A DNA stretch of 64,000 nucleotides from Bacteroidota bacterium (GTDB lineage: Bacteria > Bacteroidota > Bacteroidia > UKL13-3), in contig JAIYCU010000044.1 of NCBI GenBank assembly GCA_027487835.1, forward strand, positions 124,001-188,000, in the 5' to 3' direction. How positions within the stretch are numbered: the stretch's first letter is position 1; every line of letters begins with the position of its first letter. Under the pieces are notes generated by a model, which was not told the origin of the DNA, did not search any database, and saw only the letters and a list, made by a program, of their open reading frames with translations. Position numbers and translations under genes: made by a program. Positions 1 through 8,642 of the stretch are shown one piece after another.

Positions 1-1263
1 TTAAATGTAAATCCAGTACCAAATCCAAATAATGGTACGGTGGATATTGAATACATTGTAGAGGAACGTGCCAATGATCAAATTGAATTAAGTGGGGGCT
101 GGGGTGCAGGTTTTGTGGTTGGTACCTTAGGTTTGACCCTAAATAATTTTTCGGTAAGAAAGGCGGGCAAAAGCAAATATTGGAATCCAATTCCATCTGG
201 TGATGGTCAGCGAGTTTCTTTGAGGGCCCAAACCAATGGTAGTTTTTTTCAATCTTATTCTGCATCCTTTACTGAGCCTTGGCTCGGTGGTAAGCGCCCT
301 AATTCTTTGACCACTTCTGTTTTTCACTCTATTCAGTCTAATGGTCGACAAGGGGAGTTGCGTTCGGGTTTGTATACCACAGGCGCTTCCATTGGATTGG
401 GTAAACGTTTGCGCTGGCCAGACGACTTTTTTACAGTGCAGTATCAATTAAGTTATCAATTGTACAATAATGATCCAGATGCCAATGGGAACATATTTTT
501 TGGAACCATACCTAATGGCAAATCTAGTAACCTAAGTTTTAGGGTAATATTGGGTAGAAACTCAACCGACCAACCTATTTATCCAAGAAATGGATCAAAC
601 ATTTCCTTAAGTTTGCAATTTACGCCACCTTATTCTTACCTCAATGGGAAGGATTATTCGGGTCAAGATGTAATCGCAAATACACAATGGTTAGAGTTTT
701 ATAAGTGGAAATTTGATGCAACTTGGTTCAATAGAATTGCTGGTAATAAGCGTCCTTTGGTATTAATGACTCGAGTAAATTTTGGATTTTTAGGTTCTTA
801 TAATCCAAGGATGAGTGTTACACCATTTGAACGTTTTTGGGTAGGTGGTTCAGGCTTAACTGGTTTTAGTTTGGATGGCAGAGAGTTAGTGGCATTAAGA
901 GGGTATCAAGATAATTCACTTACACCTTATACAATTAATTCAACAACAGGTGCGTATCAACAAACAGGTGCCACCATTTATAATCGTTATACAATGGAAT
1001 TAAGGTATCCAATATCTTTAAATCCACAGGCAACGGTTTTTCCACTGTTGTTTTTAGAGGCAGGCGGTACTTGGTTAAATGAAAGAAAATTTAATCCATT
1101 TGAGGTAAATCGATCATATGGGTTGGGTGTTAGGATATTTTTACCAATGTTTGGGATGATTGGTTTAGATTATGGTTGGGGTATAGATTTACCCCCAAAT
1201 CATCCTAATCCTTCTAGAATTAACGGCGGTAACTTTCACTTTTTATTGGGTCAACAATTTTAA
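1..1263 (+). CDS. bamA: BamA outer-membrane assembly factor, C-terminal part (5' end outside window)
   Basis: The reading frame is open from base 1, so only the C-terminal part (about 420 residues) is present: the end of the last POTRA domain and the 16-strand barrel. BamA (Omp85 family) folds and inserts beta-barrel proteins into the outer membrane. Visible marks are the EERAND stretch entering the barrel, an LRGYQ motif near residue 285 that corresponds to the conserved (V/I)RGF of loop 6, and a terminal aromatic beta-signal ending in Phe. Two OmpH chaperone genes follow 5 bp downstream, the usual Bacteroidota arrangement. TamA or another Omp85 member is possible in principle, but the ompH-murI context favours BamA. 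Confidence 0.93.
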   Translation, partial: LNVNPVPNPNNGTVDIEYIVEERANDQIELSGGWGAGFVVGTLGLTLNNFSVRKAGKSKYWNPIPSGDGQRVSLRAQTNGSFFQSYSASFTEPWLGGKRPNSLTTSVFHSIQSNGRQGELRSGLYTTGASIGLGKRLRWPDDFFTVQYQLSYQLYNNDPDANGNIFFGTIPNGKSSNLSFRVILGRNSTDQPIYPRNGSNISLSLQFTPPYSYLNGKDYSGQDVIANTQWLEFYKWKFDATWFNRIAGNKRPLVLMTRVNFGFLGSYNPRMSVTPFERFWVGGSGLTGFSLDGRELVALRGYQDNSLTPYTINSTTGAYQQTGATIYNRYTMELRYPISLNPQATVFPLLFLEAGGTWLNERKFNPFEVNRSYGLGVRIFLPMFGMIGLDYGWGIDLPPNHPNPSRINGGNFHFLLGQQF

Positions 1264-1268
1264 AAGGT

Positions 1269-1847
1269 ATGAAATTAAAGAAATTTATAGGGGTTCTGGT
1301 ATTCTTTCTCTTGGTAGGAAGTGCCAAAGTATCTGCACAACGCTTCGCGTATGTTGATACTGATTACATCATGGATATGTTGCCAGATTATAAATCGGCA
1401 CAAAGGCAATTGGATTTAATTGCAGAAAATTGGCAAAAGGAAGCAGAAGCCATGAAGCAAGAAATTGATAAAATGCAGAAAGAGTATCAAGCAGAGGAGG
1501 TTTTACTCACTGAAGAATTAAAGAAAAAGAAAGAAGCCGAAATAAAAGCCAAAGAAGCAGAACTAAAAGATTTTATGAATAAAAAGTTTGGCTATGAGGG
1601 AGAACTTTTTAAAAAGCGTCAAGAATTGGTAAAACCTATCCAGGATAAAGTTTTTGATGCCTGTCAAAAAATTGCAAAACAAAGTGCCTTAGACTTTATA
1701 TTTGCCAAGGGTGGAGAGGTAATCATGATGTACAGCAACGCCAAATATGATAAGAGTGACGAGGTCTTGGCTGAGTTGGGGGTTAGTGTAACCAAAAACA
1801 AAGGTCAAGGCAGCGAACAGGGCAAACCAGCGCCCGGTGGTAGGTAG
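1269..1847 (+). CDS. OmpH/Skp-family periplasmic chaperone (first copy)
   Basis: A 192-residue protein with a Sec signal peptide (residues 1-23, cleavage after VSAQ) and then the OmpH/Skp pattern: a short beta segment (FAYVDTDYIMDMLPDY), a long Lys/Glu-rich coiled coil (about residues 50-125) and a C-terminal beta segment. Skp-type trimers hold unfolded outer-membrane proteins in the periplasm and deliver them to BamA, which is encoded 5 bp upstream. The Gly/Pro/Lys-rich tail ending PAPGGR is not part of the fold and is absent from the second copy. It is likely co-transcribed with bamA. Confidence 0.9.
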   Translation: MKLKKFIGVLVFFLLVGSAKVSAQRFAYVDTDYIMDMLPDYKSAQRQLDLIAENWQKEAEAMKQEIDKMQKEYQAEEVLLTEELKKKKEAEIKAKEAELKDFMNKKFGYEGELFKKRQELVKPIQDKVFDACQKIAKQSALDFIFAKGGEVIMMYSNAKYDKSDEVLAELGVSVTKNKGQGSEQGKPAPGGR

Positions 1848-1892
1848 CTGGCACGATTTTAGAAAGAAATAATTTAACCAATAATTACACAA

Positions 1893-2405
1893 ATGAAAAA
1901 CAATTTTAGAATCCTGGTTGCTTTTTTTGCCATGCTGATTTTGGCAGGAAGCAACGTTAATGCACAAAAAATCGGATACGTAGACCTGCAAGAACTTATG
2001 CAACTAATGCCTGAATACAAAAAGGCAAATACCGATATGGAAGCTTTTGGAAAATCTTTAGAAGATGAGTTGAAGAAAATGAGTGATGAGTTTCAAAAGA
2101 AAGTTGCTGATTATCAAAAGGGCGAAAAGACTATGCCTGAAGCAATTCGCAATGTGAAGCAACAAGAGTTGCAAGATATGCAAACTCGCATCCAAGATTT
2201 TCAGCAAAGTGCACAAGAAAACATTCGTAAAAAAGAAGCTGAACTATTAAAGCCAATTATTGAAAAAGCCAAAGGTGCAATTGCACAAGTAGCTAAAGAA
2301 AGCGGTTACACTTATATCATGGATAGCAGCGTGGCTGGTTTCTTATACAAGCCTGAAGAAACTAATGTTTTAGCAGCTGTTAAAAAGAAATTGGGTATAC
2401 TATAA
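1893..2405 (+). CDS. OmpH/Skp-family periplasmic chaperone (second copy)
   Basis: A 170-residue paralogue of the preceding gene, 45 bp downstream. It has a signal peptide ending at VNAQ (about residue 24), the IGYVDLQELMQLMPEY start of the mature domain, a coiled coil over residues 45-125, and a C-terminal segment containing GYTYIMDSS. The tail is short, unlike copy one. Tandem OmpH genes after bamA are common in Bacteroidota, and the pair may form mixed trimers (inference). A strong terminator follows 20 bp after the stop, which ends the bamA-ompH-ompH unit. Confidence 0.92.
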   Translation: MKNNFRILVAFFAMLILAGSNVNAQKIGYVDLQELMQLMPEYKKANTDMEAFGKSLEDELKKMSDEFQKKVADYQKGEKTMPEAIRNVKQQELQDMQTRIQDFQQSAQENIRKKEAELLKPIIEKAKGAIAQVAKESGYTYIMDSSVAGFLYKPEETNVLAAVKKKLGIL

Positions 2406-2425
2406 TTTTTTAATTCATCAAATTT

Positions 2426-2457
2426 AAAAGGCTGCCTGATTTCAGGCAGCCTTTTTT
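2426..2457 (+). terminator. Rho-independent terminator after the second ompH
   Basis: A perfect inverted repeat: the arm ending GGCTGCCTGA (2426-2439) pairs with TCAGGCAGCC and following T residues (2442-2455), with a tiny loop and a T-run. It separates the bamA-ompH unit from murI. Confidence 0.9.
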
Positions 2458-2483
2458 GTTTTATTTTCATACCTTGCAGTAGC

Positions 2484-3320
2484 ATGAACACAACTCCAAA
2501 ACCTATTCAACCCATTGGTATTTTCGATTCTGGCATTGGAGGTCTAACCGTTGCCCGCGCCATTACCAAATTACTCCCTAATGAAAAGATAATTTATTTT
2601 GGGGATACAGCCCATATGCCATATGGCGAGAAGAGTGCAGAAGCTATTAAACAATATTCTATTAAGATTGCAGAATTCTTAAAGTTTAAAAACTGTAAGA
2701 TGATTGTAATTGCCTGCAATACTGCTTCTGCTGCTGGATATAAAGCCGTGTTAAGGCATACCGGTATGAAAGATTTAATTGTGAATGTAATTGACCCTGC
2801 TGCAGACTATGTAGTTAAGAATTATTATAGAAAGAAAATTGGTGTTATTGCTACCAAACGTACCGTTAGTTCCAATGTTTATAGTAAACGCATTTCACAT
2901 TTAGATCCAGTTGCAGATGTTGCCCAGTTGGCCACACCACTTTTGGCACCTATGATTGAAGAAGGTTTTTATAATAATAAGATTAGCCAAACCATTATCA
3001 ATTCTTATTTATCTAAATCTAAACTTGGTGATATAGATGCCCTTATTTTAGGTTGCACCCACTATCCTTTAATTAAGAATGAGATTCAAAAGTTTTATGG
3101 CAAGAAGGTTTCAGTAATTGATAGCAGCGAAGTTGTAGCTAACCATGTAAAATTAGTGCTTCAAAAACATGATTTACTAAATCCTGGAAGCAGATTTGGC
3201 TTAAGTAAGTCTGACAAGCAATTTTTTGTTAGCGACTATACGCAAAGCTTCGAAGAATCGAGTAAAATATTTTTTGAAGAAAAAGTAAAATTGAAACAAT
3301 TTAATATTTGGGAAGACTAA
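2484..3320 (+). CDS. murI: Glutamate racemase
   Basis: A 278-residue enzyme that interconverts L- and D-glutamate, supplying D-Glu for peptidoglycan. It is cofactor-independent and uses two cysteines. Both are visible: Cys in IACNTASAAG (about residue 78) and Cys in LGCTHYPLI (about residue 191). The N-terminal IGIFDSGIGGLTV and YFGDTAHMPYGEK motifs are typical. The length is normal. The gene starts 27 bp after a terminator, so it needs its own promoter, and ompH/murI adjacency is frequent in Bacteroidota. The next gene follows after 10 bp and may be co-transcribed. Confidence 0.96.
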   Translation: MNTTPKPIQPIGIFDSGIGGLTVARAITKLLPNEKIIYFGDTAHMPYGEKSAEAIKQYSIKIAEFLKFKNCKMIVIACNTASAAGYKAVLRHTGMKDLIVNVIDPAADYVVKNYYRKKIGVIATKRTVSSNVYSKRISHLDPVADVAQLATPLLAPMIEEGFYNNKISQTIINSYLSKSKLGDIDALILGCTHYPLIKNEIQKFYGKKVSVIDSSEVVANHVKLVLQKHDLLNPGSRFGLSKSDKQFFVSDYTQSFEESSKIFFEEKVKLKQFNIWED

Positions 3321-3330
3321 TACTAAAACT

Positions 3331-3984
3331 ATGAAAAGAACATTTTTCCTATTGATTTTCGCCTTTAGTATCGCCATTATTTTTAGTAATTGTAATTGCG
3401 AAAACACGCAAAATAAAGTGATTGATTTTAATCCTAAGCAAAAGTCTTTTTTTGCCGAGTTCCCCAATGGTTATTCTACCTTGAGTTTTAAATCTAATTT
3501 TGGTCAAACTGCTCCTTATGGTGTCAATAATTATTTTTATGAGCAACAGGGTCCAACCCTAAAAGATGGACCCTGCCCGGTTTATAGAATGTATGAGGCC
3601 AGAGAGATTAACTACTCTACTTATGGGTCGAATTTTTATGAGTCAATCAACTTTAGAGTGTCAGCTGATAACCAACCTGGTATTTTTGAAATTCGCGTCA
3701 ATCAATACGAGCCAAACTATTCTAATGGCTATATCAAAGTAGATTTACACAATCCTAATCTCTTCATTGAAGGAGGTTTTGATAATGCTGAGCCTTTTAA
3801 AAATGGTTTTATTGAAATTGGCGATACCACTATATATGGTAGAAACTATAATGACATTTATGCTTTGAAAATTAGTAAACGCTCTACTGCATTATCCGGC
3901 GAACTAAAAGAATTATATCTATCCTTTTCTAAAGGTTTAGTTGCATTAAAGCGAGTTAACAATGTTATTTGGATGGCTGAGTAA
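3331..3984 (+). CDS. Hypothetical lipoprotein
   Basis: A 217-residue protein of unknown function. The N-terminus is a hydrophobic signal with a lipobox-like IIFSNC (Cys at about residue 21), so it is probably a lipoprotein. The mature part is rich in aromatic residues and Asn (for example FPNGYSTLSF, DGPCPVYRMY) and looks like an all-beta domain. No catalytic motif was recognised. It follows murI by 10 bp and converges with the next operon. Confidence 0.7.
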   Translation: MKRTFFLLIFAFSIAIIFSNCNCENTQNKVIDFNPKQKSFFAEFPNGYSTLSFKSNFGQTAPYGVNNYFYEQQGPTLKDGPCPVYRMYEAREINYSTYGSNFYESINFRVSADNQPGIFEIRVNQYEPNYSNGYIKVDLHNPNLFIEGGFDNAEPFKNGFIEIGDTTIYGRNYNDIYALKISKRSTALSGELKELYLSFSKGLVALKRVNNVIWMAE

Positions 3985-3993
3985 ATACCTTTT

Positions 3994-4665
3994 TTATTGT
4001 TTTTTCAGTGTGCTTATTGCACCTAAAAACACTATTTCCCCTAATAAGAACACTGGCCAATTATATGATTTTGGAATTAAAGTTCTGATGCCAGAGAGTA
4101 AATCAAAATTGATATCTTTTTTATAAATCTCAATTAGAATAGCTGTTGAGTCTGCCATAAAAGTATAGAGCATTACTGCAAATCCTAATGCGCTCAATGC
4201 CCAAAATGTTCTGTGTAGCACAATGGCTTTTCCTTGTTTCTTTTTATGCAACACCAACAAGTGTAATCCAATAAAACTTGCAGAAACTAAACAAGGAGCC
4301 AGTACAGGTCCAATCCATGGAACAGGCAATAAGAAAAGTAAATCCCAATCTAAAATGCTTGCAGGCCAGTTTAGAAATACTTTTAAGAATACATAATAAA
4401 ATATATCCCAAATACCAAAGCTAAACAGAAAGGCTGTGAAGCGCTCTGTTTTGGTTTCACCATTCATGTACCCAATACTGCCTAGCATAATTATGGTAGC
4501 AAGTTCCCTAAATAACTCTGTGATCAGCAGGGTTGAACCAATTGTCTCTACCGGAAATTTGAATCCTTCTGGATAGAATAAAGCACGTAAATATATTACA
4601 ACAGCTGTTTCTAGCATGGCCATGGCAATGCTAAATAGGGTAAGGTTAATAAGTTTTGCTTTCAT
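3994..4665 (-). CDS. Hypothetical integral membrane protein
   Basis: A 223-residue protein with about six hydrophobic segments separated by short loops; no family was recognised. It is the last gene of a tightly packed minus-strand operon (7713 to 3994) and starts 4 bp after the stop of the gene before it. The loop sequence GYMNGETKTERF and several Trp/Pro-rich loops between helices carry no known motif. Its role is probably tied to the other membrane proteins of this operon (inference). Confidence 0.7.
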   Translation of the reverse strand: MKAKLINLTLFSIAMAMLETAVVIYLRALFYPEGFKFPVETIGSTLLITELFRELATIIMLGSIGYMNGETKTERFTAFLFSFGIWDIFYYVFLKVFLNWPASILDWDLLFLLPVPWIGPVLAPCLVSASFIGLHLLVLHKKKQGKAIVLHRTFWALSALGFAVMLYTFMADSTAILIEIYKKDINFDLLSGIRTLIPKSYNWPVFLLGEIVFLGAISTLKKQ

Positions 4666-4669
4666 GTTT

Positions 4670-6166
4670 TTATTTTGAATTAGCGATTTCGTGTAACTCG
4701 TTTAATGTTTTTTGGTTGGATAGGTTGTATGACTTCCAAGTTCTGCTATTTACGTGTTGCAGCATGGCATCATACAACATGCGCGATTCGAATGGGTAAT
4801 CAGCTAATTGATTTGGCGGTATAACTTCTCTATAAGCCTTTTTTATAGTGTAGTCTGAGTACGATGCAATTGCAGGATAGGCAGCATAAGAAAGTTTGTA
4901 TAAGTAGTCAATATCTGCTGCCTTATTGGTGTTAATTGCATTCGCAACATGATGATTGGCAATAATGCGATCCCAATTAATACTTGTAGAAGCCATTAAT
5001 AACGTAAACCAAACAAGGGTGTTGGTTTGAACCAAAAAATAGTTGCTAAGTTTGTATTTTATTTTGATATAGGTGAGTCCTAGCCCAATGCTAGCGCAGC
5101 AAAGGAAAAAGTAAACACCAATTCTTTTATAGGTATAAAGATGTTCTTCTTGAATGTATATATGGTTTCTATAAGCCGCTGTAAAAACCAACCAAACATT
5201 TAAGCCTATCCATACATAACTTAAAATTTTATTGGTTTTATTTTTATTGAAACTTTGACTTCCTCTAAATACCCATAGAATAATACTTATTGCAAATAGG
5301 ATAGACCAAATAAGGGCATCAACTCCTTGGTGAACATATTCAGAAAAGGAGATTCCTTCTGGCATTATGTGTTGTGATAAGTAAAAGGTATCAATCACAT
5401 TTACCAATAGCAAAAGTAGGTTCAAACCGAAAAATACAACTTTAGCCAATAACTGCTCTGTAGATTCATTAACTGAGACTCCAAAAATGGTATATGATTT
5501 ATAATCGCTATAACTTAATAAACTGCTGAGTGCACTTTCCTTTTCTGCAAGATGTTTTAGGATAAATGGTTTAAAAAATGTACTTAGCAATACAAACCCA
5601 ATCAAATAATGAAACAATACGGGAATAGAAATAAAGTCAAAGTTGAGCCCTTTAATAAATGTATCAAAGCCTACGCTCATGTTTCTGTAGATGCCAAAAA
5701 ATACGATGAAAACAAGGGTGCTTAAGGTTGTTATTAGTTTGTAATTTGCAGAAGATGGCGGATTACTTTCGTTAGATTCTTCTTGAATCTCGTCATTGTT
5801 TTCTTTACTAAAGTACTTGCTTATTTTTAATAAGGGCGTAGTAATAAATGCGTAAATGCCTTGGATTAAATAACCCATAATGGATAGGTTTGGCAAGGCT
5901 AAACTTACTGCCAGCAATAGCAATGAAATTACATTTGCAAAGGCAGAGAGAAAGTGCCCATGCAGCGCGGCAAAGCACGAAGAAAAAAGTGCTGCAAGGC
6001 TAAAGCCTAGGTTAATTTTTTCTTTCATTTGTTTCGGGTTGAACCAAAAGAGAGTGCCGATTAGCAAGATGTTTAACAAGAGAATGTTAAGGCCAATGCC
6101 TTCTTGGTAAAGGAGAAAGGTATAGGTCAATGCCACTACCAGACTGATTTTATTTGTATGCATCAT
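4670..6166 (-). CDS. Polytopic membrane protein, DUF4153/DUF4173-like
   Basis: A 498-residue protein with about 12 predicted membrane helices and a C-terminal soluble tail of roughly 100 residues containing NWDRIIANHHVANA. The segment YTYKRIGVYFFLCC followed by further helices resembles the DUF4153/DUF4173 membrane families common in Bacteroidota, but I cannot decide between them from memory. The function of these families is unknown. It is encoded one base after the stop of the upstream membrane protein gene, so translation is probably coupled. Two exact copies of the GGTTTGAACC motif lie inside this gene. Confidence 0.7.
   Translation of the reverse strand: MMHTNKISLVVALTYTFLLYQEGIGLNILLLNILLIGTLFWFNPKQMKEKINLGFSLAALFSSCFAALHGHFLSAFANVISLLLLAVSLALPNLSIMGYLIQGIYAFITTPLLKISKYFSKENNDEIQEESNESNPPSSANYKLITTLSTLVFIVFFGIYRNMSVGFDTFIKGLNFDFISIPVLFHYLIGFVLLSTFFKPFILKHLAEKESALSSLLSYSDYKSYTIFGVSVNESTEQLLAKVVFFGLNLLLLLVNVIDTFYLSQHIMPEGISFSEYVHQGVDALIWSILFAISIILWVFRGSQSFNKNKTNKILSYVWIGLNVWLVFTAAYRNHIYIQEEHLYTYKRIGVYFFLCCASIGLGLTYIKIKYKLSNYFLVQTNTLVWFTLLMASTSINWDRIIANHHVANAINTNKAADIDYLYKLSYAAYPAIASYSDYTIKKAYREVIPPNQLADYPFESRMLYDAMLQHVNSRTWKSYNLSNQKTLNELHEIANSK
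5024..5033 (+). repeat. GGTTTGAACC motif, copy 1
   Basis: Exact copy inside the DUF4153/4173-like gene, where the coding strand reads Val-Gln-Thr. Confidence 0.9.
5419..5428 (-). repeat. GGTTTGAACC motif, copy 2
   Basis: Exact copy in the same gene 386 bp away in inverted orientation; the coding strand reads Gly-Leu-Asn. Confidence 0.9.
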
Positions 6167-6167
6167 A

Positions 6168-6737
6168 TTAATTTAAGTTTGTTTTGTTTTGATAAGCGAG
6201 TGCTTGGCGCATCCTGTAAAGCAATAGCAGGTTTATAAGAATGGGTGCGCAAATAAAAATGCCAAAGAATGGTACGATTGCATATAAGATATAGCCCTTT
6301 ATAGCAAGCATCACAAAAGGAACCATGGCTATGATTATTAAAATAATACAAGTGGTTTCAAACACAAATAGAATGGCAGGATGATTCCATTTAAGCCATA
6401 AAGTTTTGCTAAGGAAGTATGCTATTAGAACAAGGAAGTAGTAAAAGAGTATGCGGGTTAGCGTTTCTTCAGGTAGTAATAGTATGTGCATACCTGGATT
6501 AAGGTCGCCGCTTGGTTCTACATAGTTGTTTATTTGAGTGGCAATGCTGGGTAAAACAAGCAGCACTAATGCATCGGTAAACCAGCTTTCAAGGTTATTA
6601 AAGTTTTTGGAAAGCGGTTTATGAATTGCTTTGCTGATTTTAATGATCAGGTAGGTGAGTCCTCCTACTTGAGCAAGTGCTAATGGGATAATGAAAAATA
6701 TAATCGGTTCCATATTTAAAAGTTCTTTGAGTTTCAA
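6168..6737 (-). CDS. Hypothetical membrane protein
   Basis: A 189-residue protein with five or six hydrophobic helices; family not recognised. Met9 (MEPIIFFIIP) is an equally plausible start, because residues 1-8 are polar and the first helix begins just after it. It lies between the winged-helix regulator and the DUF4153/4173-like protein with only 1-21 bp on either side, so it is part of the same operon. Confidence 0.65.
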   Translation of the reverse strand: MKLKELLNMEPIIFFIIPLALAQVGGLTYLIIKISKAIHKPLSKNFNNLESWFTDALVLLVLPSIATQINNYVEPSGDLNPGMHILLLPEETLTRILFYYFLVLIAYFLSKTLWLKWNHPAILFVFETTCIILIIIAMVPFVMLAIKGYILYAIVPFFGIFICAPILINLLLLYRMRQALAYQNKTNLN

Positions 6738-6758
6738 AGTGAATGGGTAAAAAAAATA

Positions 6759-7061
6759 TCAAGATTGTTTTAAGAGTTTTTCAAGGGCATCTAGGTGTAT
6801 TTTGAAAGCAGCTTTACCCAGTTTGGTAGCTTCGAAATAGGTATTGGGTTTTTTGCCAATAAACTGTTTGTTAACCAATACAAAGTCTAGTTTTTCTAAG
6901 GCACTCATGTGGCTGGCTAGATTTCCATCGGTTAGTTTTAGTAGCTCCTTCATGGTGTTAAAATCAACGGTGTCATTTACCATGAGCACCGACATTATGC
7001 CGAGTCTAATTCTGCTTTCAAAAGCTTTATTTAAATGCGCTATGTCGAATTGTTGGATCAA
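6759..7061 (-). CDS. Winged-helix transcriptional regulator
   Basis: A small DNA-binding protein of about 100 residues. The core FESRIRLGIMSVLMVND followed by FNTMKELLKLTDGNLASHMSAL is the helix-turn-helix with recognition helix of the HTH_34/MarR-ArsR-like family; the wing holds GKKPNTYFEAT and the C-terminus is a dimerisation helix. I chose a TTG start at 7061, ten bases after the upstream stop, because homologues begin close to the FDIAHLNKAF segment. An ATG at 7100 would overlap the upstream gene by 29 bp and add 13 unusual residues. In Bacteroidota such regulators are usually paired with a membrane protein, as here, and probably autoregulate the operon (inference). Confidence 0.82.
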   Translation of the reverse strand: MIQQFDIAHLNKAFESRIRLGIMSVLMVNDTVDFNTMKELLKLTDGNLASHMSALEKLDFVLVNKQFIGKKPNTYFEATKLGKAAFKIHLDALEKLLKQS

Positions 7062-7071
7062 GGCTTTAAAC

Positions 7072-7713
7072 TTAATTTTTTTCGAAAGTAAAAAAGGCAA
7101 TTATACCATAAGCAATATGAACAATACCAAATCCTAAGGCCCAAAACAAGAGTCCATGGTTAATAAAAATGCCCGCCAATAGGCCCAAGCTAATTTGAAC
7201 CAAACCTAAAAACTTTACATGTTCAAAAGTGAATTTACTGGCGTTTACGAGTGCGAGGCCGTAGAAAACCAAAGTAGCAGGTGCAACCATTCCAGTGAAA
7301 CCTTGAGCTACCATGATGATACAAAATATTCCGCCAGCCATTAAAGGGATGGCCATGTTAAACATCAGTTGTTTGCTGGTGCTTGTCCACATGCTTTCGC
7401 CTTCTTTTTTTGCCTTTTTAACAGTTAACCAGGTAGCCACACAGAGAGAAGCAAATAATACGCTTAAGGCATCAATTAAAAAGAAGGAAAGAAAAGAGAT
7501 ATTCATTTCTCCTTCTTCATTTTTTGCGTACTCAAAGTAGGGGAGGTTACTATGCTTCGTTTGAAGATATAAATAGGCAGCCGCGGCACCTGCAAGGGCA
7601 ATAAGTCCTACAAAAATTCCAGAAAGTCCGTTCAATGATAAAAAACGCGAAGAGCGTTCCATCATGTTGCGAATGTCTTTGAGGGCTTCTAATTGTTCTT
7701 CTGGGTTTGACAT
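7072..7713 (-). CDS. Hypothetical membrane protein paired with the HTH regulator
   Basis: A protein of about 213 residues starting at MSNPEEQLEALKDIRNMMER. An ATG 36 bases further upstream (7749) also exists, but the family usually begins at this polar N-terminus. A cytoplasmic helix with paired Met/Arg residues is followed by about six membrane helices; a charged loop (KKAKKEGE) sits in the middle. It is the first gene of the operon and the common partner of the downstream winged-helix regulator. It may sense or be controlled by that regulator (inference). No enzymatic motif was seen. Confidence 0.75.
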   Translation of the reverse strand: MSNPEEQLEALKDIRNMMERSSRFLSLNGLSGIFVGLIALAGAAAAYLYLQTKHSNLPYFEYAKNEEGEMNISFLSFFLIDALSVLFASLCVATWLTVKKAKKEGESMWTSTSKQLMFNMAIPLMAGGIFCIIMVAQGFTGMVAPATLVFYGLALVNASKFTFEHVKFLGLVQISLGLLAGIFINHGLLFWALGFGIVHIAYGIIAFFTFEKN

Positions 7714-7907
7714 TTTAAAAGTACTTTGTGTTGCAAAGCTAACTTTCATTTTTTAATTTCCAAATTTTGGTTCAAAAAAAAATCCTTTAACGATAAATGT
7801 AAGTTGCTTGTGGAGTTAAATTCTGTTTTCAAACCAAATTGTAAAACAATATAATTAACCGTAAATCAGGCAAATACTTTGGCTTCTATAATTTGCGTTT
7901 TAGCTCT

Positions 7908-8642
7908 ATGATTAAATTACTTGGATTAGCAACATTGCTGTTTGTTTCTAATATATCTTGTAGAGATAATTCTTTAATAAATAATGCAAATTCTAAAAAC
8001 TTGGTTCAGCCAAAAACTGACAGCATTTTCTCCATAGAAACGCGTTACCAAGCCTTGAAGGATAGTGTAATTGCTTTAAGAAAAATTTACAAAACCCAAT
8101 ACCAACAATCAATAAATAAAGCTGAAGTTGTCAAATTGGCCCGAGCCTCATTTATACAATTACTTGAAAAGGATTTTTTTACGATTTGGAATGGAACGCA
8201 ATGGGACTTTTACGGTACTACCCAAATTCCTCAAAAAGGTAAAATTGCTTGCGGCTATTTTGTGACAACCATCTTAAGAGATATGGGCGTAAAAATAGAT
8301 AGGGTAGCCATGGCAGAAACCTATTCGGAGCGACTCATTAAAACTTTAATTAAACCAGAATTTATTAAAAAGTATGTTCCATTTAACCTTAAGAATTTTG
8401 TTCAAGAAAAGCAAAAGGAAGCAGACAATGTTTACATTGTAGGGTTAGACAACCATGTGGGATTTGTGATTGTAGAAAACCACCAAGTTTGGTTTCTGCA
8501 TAGTTCTGTGTTGCAACCTGGAGCTGTTGTAAAAGAACGTGCAGATACTTCTATGGCATTGCAAATTAACTACTATACGGTTGCTGGTAATTTAACCGCA
8601 GACGAAACCTTTATAAAAAACTGGATTCAAATTCAACCTTAA
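7908..8642 (+). CDS. Putative NlpC/P60-like cysteine peptidase lipoprotein
   Basis: A protein of about 244 residues. I prefer the start MIKLLGLATLL because it gives a clean signal with lipobox VSNISC; an ATG 15 bases upstream is possible. The second half shows a papain-like arrangement: Cys followed by Gly-Tyr-Phe (ACGYFVTTILRDMG) at the head of a helix, then His in DNHVGFVIV and a third polar position in VWFLHSS. This resembles NlpC/P60-type peptidoglycan or amide hydrolases, but overall similarity is not obvious and the function is inferred. It converges with fhs, the 3' ends overlapping by 4 bp. Confidence 0.6.
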   Translation: MIKLLGLATLLFVSNISCRDNSLINNANSKNLVQPKTDSIFSIETRYQALKDSVIALRKIYKTQYQQSINKAEVVKLARASFIQLLEKDFFTIWNGTQWDFYGTTQIPQKGKIACGYFVTTILRDMGVKIDRVAMAETYSERLIKTLIKPEFIKKYVPFNLKNFVQEKQKEADNVYIVGLDNHVGFVIVENHQVWFLHSSVLQPGAVVKERADTSMALQINYYTVAGNLTADETFIKNWIQIQP

